The notes under the pieces are model-generated. The model saw only the letters and a program-made list of their open reading frames with translations, had not been told where the DNA came from and made no database searches. A program made the translations under genes and the position numbers. Of a stretch of DNA of 7,558 bases, positions 1 to 5,642 are shown one piece after another (the first letter of the stretch is position 1; each line of letters opens with the position of its first letter). This DNA is from Thermoleophilia bacterium (GTDB lineage Bacteria > Actinomycetota > Thermoleophilia > Gaiellales > Gaiellaceae). The DNA lies in NCBI GenBank assembly GCA_029858755.1, contig JAOUEK010000083.1, positions 1 to 7,558 of the forward strand, in the 5' to 3' direction.

Positions 1-463
1 CGTCGACCAGCTCACGGCCGACCTCAAGGCCACGGTCACCGCGAGGATCGACGCGGCCGAGCAGGCCGGCAAGCTGACCGCCGAGCAGGCCGCCGCCAAG
101 CGGGCGAGCGTCGCCGAGGCGACGGGGTGCAAGGCCGTCGCGAAGAAGGCGCGGAAGGCCCGCGGGAAGGCGAAGCTGGCCTCGTTCCAGATGCTCGCGG
201 CCGCGGCGCAGTACCTCGACGTGCCCAAGGCCGAGCTCTGGGCGAAGCTGAAGGAGGGCACGACTCTCGCGCAGCTGGCCTCGGGGAGCGGCAAGAGCGT
301 CTCCGGCCTCGAGGACGCCATGCTGGCGAAGGCGAAGGAGCGCCTCGCGAAGGCGGTCTCCTCCGGGAAGCTCACGGACGCGCAGCGCGACGCCCGCGTC
401 ACTCGCCTCGAGCAGCTGGCCGAGCGCCTCGTGAACACGAGCTTCGGCGCGAAGGCCGCGTAG
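1..463 (+). CDS. Helical-repeat protein, paralogue of the secreted protein at 2654-3313 (5' end outside window)
   Basis: Only the last 153 residues are visible; the first complete codon begins at base 2 and the gene stops with TAG at 461-463. No start codon is needed inside the window, because the reading frame runs open through the left edge. Visible residues 1-42 are a charged helical segment ending in a GKLTAEQA motif. A strongly basic linker follows (about residues 44-58, rich in Lys and Arg). Residues 65-145 form a module with YLDVPKAEL, then LAQLASGSGKSVSGL, then AVSSGKLTDAQ. This module aligns without gaps to residues 119-200 of the protein encoded at 2654-3313, so the two are clearly paralogous. 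That paralogue has a signal peptide, so export of this one is plausible but cannot be seen. Similar helical proteins occur widely in Gram-positive genomes, to my recollection, without a firm function. No enzyme motif is visible. The two-component system starts 87 bases downstream. Confidence 0.8.
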   Translation, partial: VDQLTADLKATVTARIDAAEQAGKLTAEQAAAKRASVAEATGCKAVAKKARKARGKAKLASFQMLAAAAQYLDVPKAELWAKLKEGTTLAQLASGSGKSVSGLEDAMLAKAKERLAKAVSSGKLTDAQRDARVTRLEQLAERLVNTSFGAKAA

Positions 464-472
464 CTTCTCCGG

Positions 473-511
473 CGCCCGGCGACACCCACCCGGGGTGCCT
501 GTCGCCGGGCG
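473..511 (+). terminator. Perfect 12-bp stem-loop after the first paralogue
   Basis: Bases 473-484 (CGCCCGGCGACA) are the exact reverse complement of 500-511, enclosing 15 bases that can pair a little further (CAC with GTG). The hairpin begins 9 bases after the stop of the upstream gene, which fits a terminator. No T-run follows, so it is not a canonical intrinsic terminator, although T-poor hairpins are common after high-GC genes. Its right arm touches the first direct repeat of the predicted operator at 511-529, so a regulatory role is also possible. Confidence 0.6.
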
Positions 512-529
512 TCTCAGCGTGCTCTCAGC
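511..529 (+). promoter_or_regulatory. Predicted OmpR/PhoB-type operator upstream of the response regulator
   Basis: Two direct repeats, GTCTCAGC (511-518) and CTCTCAGC (522-529), are separated by 3 bases, giving an 11-bp period and placing both on one helix face. OmpR/PhoB-family regulators bind tandem direct repeats as head-to-tail dimers with about this period. The same pattern recurs at 2583-2601 before the second paralogue. The last repeat ends 21 bases before the GTG start at 551. I infer that this is the binding site of the regulator encoded immediately downstream (autoregulation). No convincing -10 hexamer is visible. Confidence 0.55.
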
Positions 530-550
530 CGCGTCTGCGAAGGTTCGGCG

Positions 551-1234
551 GTGGGCCCACGCGTCCTCGTGGTCGACGACGAGCCCGCTTTGCGGGACTC
601 GCTCGACCGTGCCCTGCGCGCCGAGGGCTACGACGTCGAGACCGCGCCCGACGGGCTGGTCGCCCTGGAGCGACTCGACGCCCGTGAGCCGGACGCGGTC
701 GTGCTGGACGTGCTCATGCCCGGCCTCGACGGCCTCGAGACGACGCGCAGACTTCGGGCGGCGGGCTCGCGGGTACCGATCCTCATGCTCACGGCGCGCG
801 ACAGCGTCGGCGACAGGGTGGCCGGGCTCGACGCCGGCGCCGACGACTACGTGATCAAGCCGTTCGCGCTCGAGGAGCTGCTCGCTCGCCTCCGTGCGCT
901 GCTCCGGCGCGGCGCCGGCGCGGAGACCGGGGGCGAGCAGCTCCGCTTCGCCGACCTCGAGCTCGACACCGGCACGCGCGACGTGCGGCGCGGCGGGCGT
1001 GCGATCGAGCTGACCCGCACCGAGTTCGCGCTGCTCGAGCTCTTCCTGCGCAACCCGCGCCAGGTGCTCCCCCGCCCGCTGCTCTTCGACCGGGTGTGGG
1101 GCTACGACTTCGGGCCGACCTCGAACACGCTCGAGGTGTACGTCGGCTACCTGCGCCGCAAGACGGAGAACGGCGGCGAGCCGCGCCTGATCCAGACGGT
1201 ACGCGGGGTCGGCTACGCCCTGCGCGACCCGTGA
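551..1234 (+). CDS. OmpR/PhoB-family response regulator
   Basis: This is a 227-residue cytoplasmic transcription factor of normal length for its family. The receiver domain spans about residues 3-117, with the acidic pair D9-D10, the predicted phospho-acceptor D53 (in [11 protein letters not shown]), T81 and K103 followed by P104. The winged-helix DNA-binding domain spans about 128-225, with TRTEFALLE, the RVWGYDF segment and the C-terminal TVRGVGYAL signature. The start is GTG at 551, with GAAGG at 539-543 as a ribosome-binding site 7 bases upstream; the receiver strand VLVVDDE begins almost at once, leaving no room for a later start. The stop overlaps the kinase start by 4 bases, so the two form an operon and are a cognate pair. 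It resembles the MprA/TcrA/PrrA-like actinobacterial regulators in motifs, but I cannot assign an orthologue. Direct repeats just upstream suggest that it controls its own gene and the gene at 2654. Confidence 0.95.
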   Translation: MGPRVLVVDDEPALRDSLDRALRAEGYDVETAPDGLVALERLDAREPDAVVLDVLMPGLDGLETTRRLRAAGSRVPILMLTARDSVGDRVAGLDAGADDYVIKPFALEELLARLRALLRRGAGAETGGEQLRFADLELDTGTRDVRRGGRAIELTRTEFALLELFLRNPRQVLPRPLLFDRVWGYDFGPTSNTLEVYVGYLRRKTENGGEPRLIQTVRGVGYALRDP

Positions 1235-2553
1235 GCTTCCGTGCCCGCATCGCGCTCGCCTCCGCCGTCGCCGTCGCCGTCGCCGTCGTCGGCATGTCGG
1301 CGGGCGCCTACGTGCTCGTCCGCAACAGCCTCCGCGACGAGGTCGACCGGTCGCTGAGCCAGCGCAGCCTGCGCACCGAGCTCGCCCCGTTCGGGAGGCG
1401 CTTCGACTCGATCCGCCCGCCGGCCTTCGGCGGCGCGCCCGGCTACCTGCAGCTCGTCGCCGCCGACGGCTCGACGGCGCGACCGCCCGGCGACGACGTG
1501 CCGCTCCCCGTCGACGACGAGGACCTCGCGATCGCACGCGACCAGGCCGCCGCGCGGTTCACGGACGTCGACGTGGACGGCGTGCATCTCCGCGTGCTCA
1601 CGCGCCCGATCCCCGGCGGCGCCCTGCAGCTGGCGCGCCCTCTGGAGGAAGTCGACGCGTCGCTGTCGCGGCTGCGAGTCGCGCTCCTCGTCGCCGGTGC
1701 CGCCGGCATCGCCCTGGCTGCCCTGCTCGGCCTGGTCGTGAGCAGGGCCGCGATCGGGCCCTTGCGCCGCCTCGCCGCCGAGGCCGAGGCCGTCGGCGTC
1801 ACGGGCGACCTGACGCGACGCGTCGGCGTCGAGGGCACCGACGAGGTCGGCCGCCTCGGGCACCGCTTCGACGAGATGCTCGCCGCGCTGGAGCGGTCGG
1901 AGCTCGCGCGGAGGCAGCTCGTCGCGGATGCGTCGCACGAGCTGCGCACTCCGATAGCCAGCGTCCGCACCAACGTCGACCTCCTGGCGCGACACCCCGA
2001 GCTGTCCCTGCCGGAGCGCGAGGCGGCGCTGAGCTCCGCGCGTTCGCAGCTGGAGGAGCTGTCGCTGCTCGTCACCGACCTCGTCGAGCTCGCACGCGAC
2101 GGCTCGGAGCCGCCGACCCACGCGGAGCCGTTCCGCATCGACGAGGTGGTGGCGGACGCGGTGCGACGAGCCGAGGTCGCCCATCCGGGCGTGCGTTTCG
2201 CCGTCACCGCCGAGCAGTCCGTCGTGGAGGGCGTCGCCGAGCGCGCCCACCGCGCCGTTTCCAACCTCCTCGACAACGCCGCCAAGTGGAGCCCCGACGG
2301 CGGCACAGTCGAGGTGTCGGTGCACGGGCCGCAGGTCGTCGTTCGCGACCACGGTCCCGGCATCGACGAGGAGGACCTGCCGCATCTGTTCGATCGCTTC
2401 TACCGCTCCCCTGCCGCCCGCTCGAAGCCCGGCTCGGGGCTCGGGCTCGCCATCGTGAAGCGCGTTGCCGACGAGCACGGCGGCACGGTGACCGCGGAGA
2501 ACGCGGACGGCAACGGCGCCAGGTTCGTGCTCCGGCTCGGGCCGTCCGGGTAG
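1231..2553 (+). CDS. Membrane sensor histidine kinase, partner of the upstream regulator
   Basis: A 440-residue kinase starts at GTG 1231, which overlaps the regulator's TGA (GTGA, 4 bases), a classic translational-coupling arrangement. The frame stays open upstream, but a longer start would overlap the regulator by over 100 bases and lacks sense as protein. Topology is TM1 at about residues 6-30 (Ala/Val-rich), an extracytoplasmic sensor of about 118 residues, TM2 at about 149-171, a HAMP linker at about 171-224, then HisKA with phospho-acceptor H236 in ASHELRTP. The ATPase domain shows the N box (N345, D348, N349 in [11 protein letters not shown]), the G1 box DHGPGI (373-378), the F box FDRFY (387-391) and the G2 box [10 protein letters not shown] (401-410). 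All catalytic boxes are intact. The sensor part is rich in Asp and matches no ligand-binding fold that I recognise, so the signal is unknown. It should phosphorylate D53 of the regulator. Confidence 0.95.
   Translation: MSFRARIALASAVAVAVAVVGMSAGAYVLVRNSLRDEVDRSLSQRSLRTELAPFGRRFDSIRPPAFGGAPGYLQLVAADGSTARPPGDDVPLPVDDEDLAIARDQAAARFTDVDVDGVHLRVLTRPIPGGALQLARPLEEVDASLSRLRVALLVAGAAGIALAALLGLVVSRAAIGPLRRLAAEAEAVGVTGDLTRRVGVEGTDEVGRLGHRFDEMLAALERSELARRQLVADASHELRTPIASVRTNVDLLARHPELSLPEREAALSSARSQLEELSLLVTDLVELARDGSEPPTHAEPFRIDEVVADAVRRAEVAHPGVRFAVTAEQSVVEGVAERAHRAVSNLLDNAAKWSPDGGTVEVSVHGPQVVVRDHGPGIDEEDLPHLFDRFYRSPAARSKPGSGLGLAIVKRVADEHGGTVTAENADGNGARFVLRLGPSG
1264..1287 (+). repeat. (GCCGTC)x4 microsatellite in the TM1 codons of the kinase
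   Basis: Four perfect copies of a 6-base unit encode alternating Ala-Val in the first membrane helix. Gain or loss of a unit would keep the reading frame and change helix length by two residues. It may be no more than codon bias acting on an Ala/Val helix. Confidence 0.7.
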
Positions 2554-2582
2554 CGGCGCGCCTGCCGGAAGTTCTTACCCTC

Positions 2583-2601
2583 CTCTCAGGCCCTTTTCAG
2601 G
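2583..2601 (+). promoter_or_regulatory. Predicted OmpR/PhoB-type operator upstream of the secreted paralogue
   Basis: The direct repeats CTCTCAGG (2583-2590) and TTTTCAGG (2594-2601) are separated by 3 bases, the same 11-bp period and core as at 511-529. They lie in the 100-base gap between the kinase stop and the next start, with the last repeat ending 52 bases before ATG 2654. If the repeats occupy the -35 zone, as in PhoB-type activation, transcription would start near 2623 and leave a leader of about 30 bases that holds the Shine-Dalgarno site. A -10 element is not clear (TTTCCT at 2611-2616 is a weak candidate). Confidence 0.55.
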
Positions 2602-2653
2602 CTTCTCCGCTTTCCTGGAAGTCGAGACAACGACACCGAGCCGAGGAGAGCCG

Positions 2654-3313
2654 ATGACCTACCGTCCGTCACGCATCATCGTCGCCACCGTCGCCGCGCT
2701 GACACTGATCGTCGGCGTCGGTGCCGCCGTCGCCTCGAGCGGCGACTTCGAGGCGAAGCGCGAGGCGTTCATGGCCAACGTCGCCAAGCGCCTCGGGGTC
2801 ACCACCGACGCCCTGAACGAGGCCGTCAAGGGCGCCAGGCTCGACGAGGTCGCGCAGGCGCTCGCCGACGGCAGGATCACGCAGGAGCAGGCCGACCGAG
2901 CCAAGGAGCGGATCGAGTCCGGCGAGGGCCCCGGCTTCGGCCCGGGCTTCGGCCCCAGGGGCGGGCCCGGCCACCACGGCGGCCTCGGCCATCGTGGGGG
3001 CATGGGCCTCGACGCCGCCGCCACGTACCTCGGCCTCTCGCAGGACGAGCTCCGCACCGAGCTCCGCAGCGGCAAGTCCCTCGCCACGATCGCGGGTGAG
3101 CAGGGCAAGTCGGTCGACGGCCTCAAGGCCGCCATGGTGAAGGAGGCGACTGCCAAGCTCGACGAGGCGCTCCAGGCCGGCCGCATCACCGAGGAGCAGA
3201 AGACGGCGATGCTCGAGCGCCTGTCGGAGATGATCGACCGGGTGGTGGAGCGCACCCCCGGCAAGAGGCAGCATGGGAGCGAGCCCGCAGCCTTCTCCGG
3301 CGCGCTCGCCTGA
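2654..3313 (+). CDS. Predicted secreted two-module helical protein with Gly/His-rich linker
   Basis: This is a 219-residue protein. ATG 2654 is preceded by AGGAG (2644-2648) at a 5-base spacing. Residues 1-27 look like a Sec signal peptide: Arg at 4 and 7, a hydrophobic core at about 8-24, and an AVA motif ending at A27. There is no lipobox Cys. Residues 31-90 form a first helical module (RLGVTTDAL, then DGRITQEQA). Residues 91-117 are a flexible linker rich in Gly, Pro and His. Residues 119-200 form a second, longer module (YLGLSQDEL, then GKSLATIAGEQGKSVDGL, then AGRITEEQ). The second module aligns without gaps with the C-terminal module of the protein ending at 463. No catalytic motif is visible. 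It lies downstream of the kinase and has a predicted regulator site in its promoter, so it may be an output, or an extracytoplasmic modulator, of the two-component system. The family name is unknown to me. Confidence 0.88.
   Translation: MTYRPSRIIVATVAALTLIVGVGAAVASSGDFEAKREAFMANVAKRLGVTTDALNEAVKGARLDEVAQALADGRITQEQADRAKERIESGEGPGFGPGFGPRGGPGHHGGLGHRGGMGLDAAATYLGLSQDELRTELRSGKSLATIAGEQGKSVDGLKAAMVKEATAKLDEALQAGRITEEQKTAMLERLSEMIDRVVERTPGKRQHGSEPAAFSGALA
2927..2956 (+). repeat. 12-base tandem repeat encoding the Gly-Pro-Phe linker
   Basis: Two and a half near-identical copies of GGCCCCGGCTTC (one base differs in copy 2) encode GPGFGPGFGP at residues 92-101 of the secreted protein. The repeat probably arose by slippage and lengthened the linker in frame. 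Confidence 0.75.
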
Positions 3314-3343
3314 GCGCACCGCGCACGATCACCCTCCAGCAAG

Positions 3344-3373
3344 GGAAGGGGCCCGCCGCAGCGGGCCCCTTCC
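3344..3373. terminator. Bidirectional terminator hairpin between convergent genes
   Basis: Bases 3344-3356 (GGAAGGGGCCCGC) are the exact reverse complement of 3361-3373, giving a 13-bp perfect stem with a 4-base loop (CGCA). It lies 30 bases after the stop of the secreted protein gene and 13 bases past the metK stop on the other strand, so it can end transcripts arriving from both sides. Neither side has a real T-run, as is common in high-GC genomes. Confidence 0.8.
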
Positions 3374-3386
3374 GCGTCCCCGACGG

Positions 3387-4637
3387 CTAGACGCCGACCG
3401 AGGCGGGGAGCCCGGCCGCCTCGCGCAGCGCGTCGGCGCGGTCGACGCGCTCCCAGGTGAAGTCGCGGTCGTCGCGCCCGAAGTGCCCGTAGGCGGCTGT
3501 CTTCGCGTAGATCGGCCGCCGCAGGTCGAGGTCGCGGATGATCGCGCCCGGGCGCAGGTCGAAGTGCTCGCTGACGAGTCGCTCGACCGTGGGCAGCGGC
3601 ACCGTCTCGGTGCCGAAGCACTCGACGTTGACGCTCATCGGGTGCGCGACGCCGATCGCGTACGCGACCTGCAGCTGGCAGCGGTCCGCGAGGCCGGCTG
3701 CGACGACGTTCTTGGCCGCGTGGCGCGCCGCGTACGCAGCCGAGCGGTCGACCTTCGTCGGATCCTTGCCCGAGAAGGCTCCTCCACCGTGCGGAGCCGA
3801 GCCGCCGTAGGTGTCGACGATGATCTTGCGCCCGGTGAGCCCGGTGTCCCCCATCGGCCCGCCGATCACGAACTTCCCGGTGGGGTTGAGGTAGAAGAAG
3901 TCCTTGTGGCCGAGGCGGGCCGGGTCGAACAGCTCGCGGAAGTCCGCGTGCAGGATCGGCTCCACGACGTGCTCGAGCAGGTCGGGCCGCATCAGCGTCT
4001 CCACGTCGATCCCGTCGCGGTGCTGGGTGGAGACGAGCACGCGCTCGATCTCCACCGGCCGCTGGTGCCCGTGCTCGTCGAGCTCGTAGCGCACAGTCAC
4101 CTGCGCCTTGCCGTCGGGCCGCAGGTACGGGAGCACGTCCGCCTTCCGCACCTCGGCCAGGCGCTTGGCGATCTTGTGCGCGAGCATGATCGGGAGCGGC
4201 ATCAGCTCCTCGGTCTCGGCCGTCGCGTAGCCGAACATCATCCCCTGGTCGCCGGCGCCGATCAGGTCGAGCGGGTCGTCGTCACCGTGCTGCGCCTCGT
4301 AGGACTCGTCCACGCCCCGGGCGATGTCGGGGGACTGCTCGTCGATGGCGACCACGACGCCGCACGTCTCGTAGTCGAAGCCGTACTTCGCGCGCGTGTA
4401 GCCGATCTCGGCGATGCGGTCGCGGACGACGGCGCGGATGTCGACGTACGTGTCGGTGGTGATCTCCCCCGAGACGACGACGAGCCCCGTGGTGATCAGC
4501 GTCTCACAGGCGACGCGGGCGTCGCGGTCGTCGGTGAGCACGGCGTCGAGCACCGAGTCCGAGATCTGGTCGGCGATCTTGTCCGGGTGCCCCTCGGTGA
4601 CGGACTCGGAGGTGAACGAGAACGAGCGGGTGGCCAC
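3387..4637 (-). CDS. metK: S-adenosylmethionine synthetase (methionine adenosyltransferase)
   Basis: This cytoplasmic enzyme makes S-adenosylmethionine from methionine and ATP, releasing phosphate and pyrophosphate. The 416 residues cover the whole family fold; this is slightly longer than the usual 380-400. The N-terminal GHPDK motif (residues 16-20, with H17, D19 and K20 for ATP and metal) is intact. Signature 1, [12 protein letters not shown], is at 127-138, and signature 2, [16 protein letters not shown], is at 284-299. The start is GTG at 4637, which puts the conserved [14 protein letters not shown] at the expected N-terminus. A Shine-Dalgarno-like AGGTAGG (4655 to 4649) lies 11 bases upstream. 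It begins 23 bases after the gpsA stop and is probably the last gene of the operon, ended by the hairpin at 3344-3373. There is no room for a SAM riboswitch in the 23-base gap. Confidence 0.97.
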   Translation of the reverse strand: MATRSFSFTSESVTEGHPDKIADQISDSVLDAVLTDDRDARVACETLITTGLVVVSGEITTDTYVDIRAVVRDRIAEIGYTRAKYGFDYETCGVVVAIDEQSPDIARGVDESYEAQHGDDDPLDLIGAGDQGMMFGYATAETEELMPLPIMLAHKIAKRLAEVRKADVLPYLRPDGKAQVTVRYELDEHGHQRPVEIERVLVSTQHRDGIDVETLMRPDLLEHVVEPILHADFRELFDPARLGHKDFFYLNPTGKFVIGGPMGDTGLTGRKIIVDTYGGSAPHGGGAFSGKDPTKVDRSAAYAARHAAKNVVAAGLADRCQLQVAYAIGVAHPMSVNVECFGTETVPLPTVERLVSEHFDLRPGAIIRDLDLRRPIYAKTAAYGHFGRDDRDFTWERVDRADALREAAGLPASVGV

Positions 4638-4660
4638 GTCCGCGGAAGCCTACCTGCGGC

Positions 4661-5632
4661 CTACTCGCTGGTCGGCTCGCGCCGCATCAGCTGGCCCACG
4701 AGCTCGGTGAGCGACTCGCCCGCGAGCACCGCGCAGACGCCCTCGGTGATCGGCATCTCCACGTCCAGCCGACGCGAGAGGCCGCGGAGCACGGGGGCCG
4801 TCGTCAGCCCCTCCACGACCTGGCCGATCGCGGCGGCCGCCTCGGCGGGAGTGGCCCCCTGCGCGATCAGCTCGCCCGCGCGCCGGTTCCTGCCCTCGGC
4901 CGACCAGCAGGTGACCACCAGGTCGCCCATGCCCGCCAGCCCGGCGAAGGTCTCCGCCTTGGCGCCGGCCGCGTCGGCCAGCCGACGCATCTCCGCCAGG
5001 CCGCGGGTGACGAGGCCCGACTTCGCGTTCGCGCCGAGCCCGAGCCCGTCGGCGCCGCCGGCAGCCAGGGCGATCACGTTCTTGGCCGCGGCGCAGTACT
5101 CGACACCGGAGACGTCATCGTTGACGTAGACCCGGAACACCGGCGAGTTGACCGCCCGCTGCAGCTCCAGGGCGAGCCCCTCGTCGTCACTCGCGATCAC
5201 GGTCGCGGCCGGGAGCCCGCGGACGATCTCGCCGGCGATGTTCGGGCCGGAGAGCACGGCCACCGGCCGGCCGCGGACGAGCGTCGAGAGCCGCTCGCCC
5301 GTCTCCGGGTCGAGCCCCTTGGTCAGGCTGAGGATCGGCGCCGTTCCCGGCAAGGCCTGCACCACGTCGCGGAAGGCCCTGCTGGGGACCGCGACGACGA
5401 TGAGATCTGCCTCGGCGAGCGGCGCCTCGTGGAGCTCCGCCGCGTCGATCCCGCCGAGGTCGACCCCCTGCGCGTAGCGGGGGTTGCGGTGCGTGGCGGC
5501 GATCGCCGCCACCTGCTCGGGATCGCGGCACGCGAGCGTGACCGAGTGGCCGCCGTCGCGCAGCAGCGTGGCGAAGGCGGTGCCCCACGAGCCGCCGCCG
5601 ACGACCACGGCTCTCATCGCGGGGGCGGTCAC
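4661..5632 (-). CDS. gpsA: NAD(P)-dependent glycerol-3-phosphate dehydrogenase
   Basis: GpsA reduces dihydroxyacetone phosphate to sn-glycerol-3-phosphate, the backbone for phospholipid synthesis, in the cytoplasm. It has 323 residues, normal for the family. The Rossmann nucleotide-binding motif GGGSWGTA is at 12-19. LTKGL (103-107) and SGPNIAGE (128-135) are followed by the catalytic Lys in AAKNVIAL (K184). The C-terminal domain has NAKSGLVTRGL (202-212), GLAGMGDLVVTC (231-242) and RNRR (248-251). The GTG start at 5632 is preferred over an in-frame ATG at 5617, because GAGG lies 5 bases upstream of the GTG and nothing similar precedes the ATG. The gene begins 7 bases after the der stop and ends 23 bases before metK, so it sits inside an operon. 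Its product would feed acyltransferases such as that encoded at 6997-7558. Confidence 0.97.
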   Translation of the reverse strand: MTAPAMRAVVVGGGSWGTAFATLLRDGGHSVTLACRDPEQVAAIAATHRNPRYAQGVDLGGIDAAELHEAPLAEADLIVVAVPSRAFRDVVQALPGTAPILSLTKGLDPETGERLSTLVRGRPVAVLSGPNIAGEIVRGLPAATVIASDDEGLALELQRAVNSPVFRVYVNDDVSGVEYCAAAKNVIALAAGGADGLGLGANAKSGLVTRGLAEMRRLADAAGAKAETFAGLAGMGDLVVTCWSAEGRNRRAGELIAQGATPAEAAAAIGQVVEGLTTAPVLRGLSRRLDVEMPITEGVCAVLAGESLTELVGQLMRREPTSE

Positions 5633-5637
5633 GCGAG

Positions 5638-5642
5638 CCTCA
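5638..5642 (-). promoter_or_regulatory. Ribosome-binding site that decides the gpsA start
   Basis: TGAGG on the minus strand lies 5 bases upstream of GTG 5632 and includes the TGA stop of der. Termination of der and initiation of gpsA are therefore probably coupled. The alternative ATG at 5617 has no purine-rich tract before it. Confidence 0.6.

Noticed and set aside
127..687. 186-codon + strand frame crossing the first gene, the hairpin and the regulator start
   Set aside because: It runs out of frame through two well-supported genes and an intergenic hairpin; its translation is Arg/Gly low-complexity.
1096..1230. Longer N-terminus for the histidine kinase (start at 1096)
   Set aside because: It would overlap the conserved C-terminus of the regulator and adds an Arg-rich shadow sequence before TM1. 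The GTG at 1231 with a 4-base overlap is the standard arrangement.
1213..2478. 421-codon open frame on the - strand, opposite the histidine kinase
   Set aside because: It is a shadow of the kinase, whose boxes are all intact in the + frame. The antisense protein is Arg/Gly/Ala-rich with no domain pattern.
4638..4660. SAM riboswitch before metK
   Set aside because: Only 23 bases separate gpsA and metK, far too short for any known SAM aptamer; any leader would have to lie upstream of the operon, outside this window.
3273..5129. 618-codon open frame on the + strand, opposite metK and part of gpsA
   Set aside because: It is the antisense shadow of genes with complete catalytic motifs. Its translation is low-complexity, Arg/Val/Asp-rich and matches no family; long antisense frames are expected at this GC content.
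5615..5617. ATG 5617 as the gpsA start
   Set aside because: It has no ribosome-binding site, whereas GTG 5632 has GAGG at 5 bases and tight coupling to the der stop.
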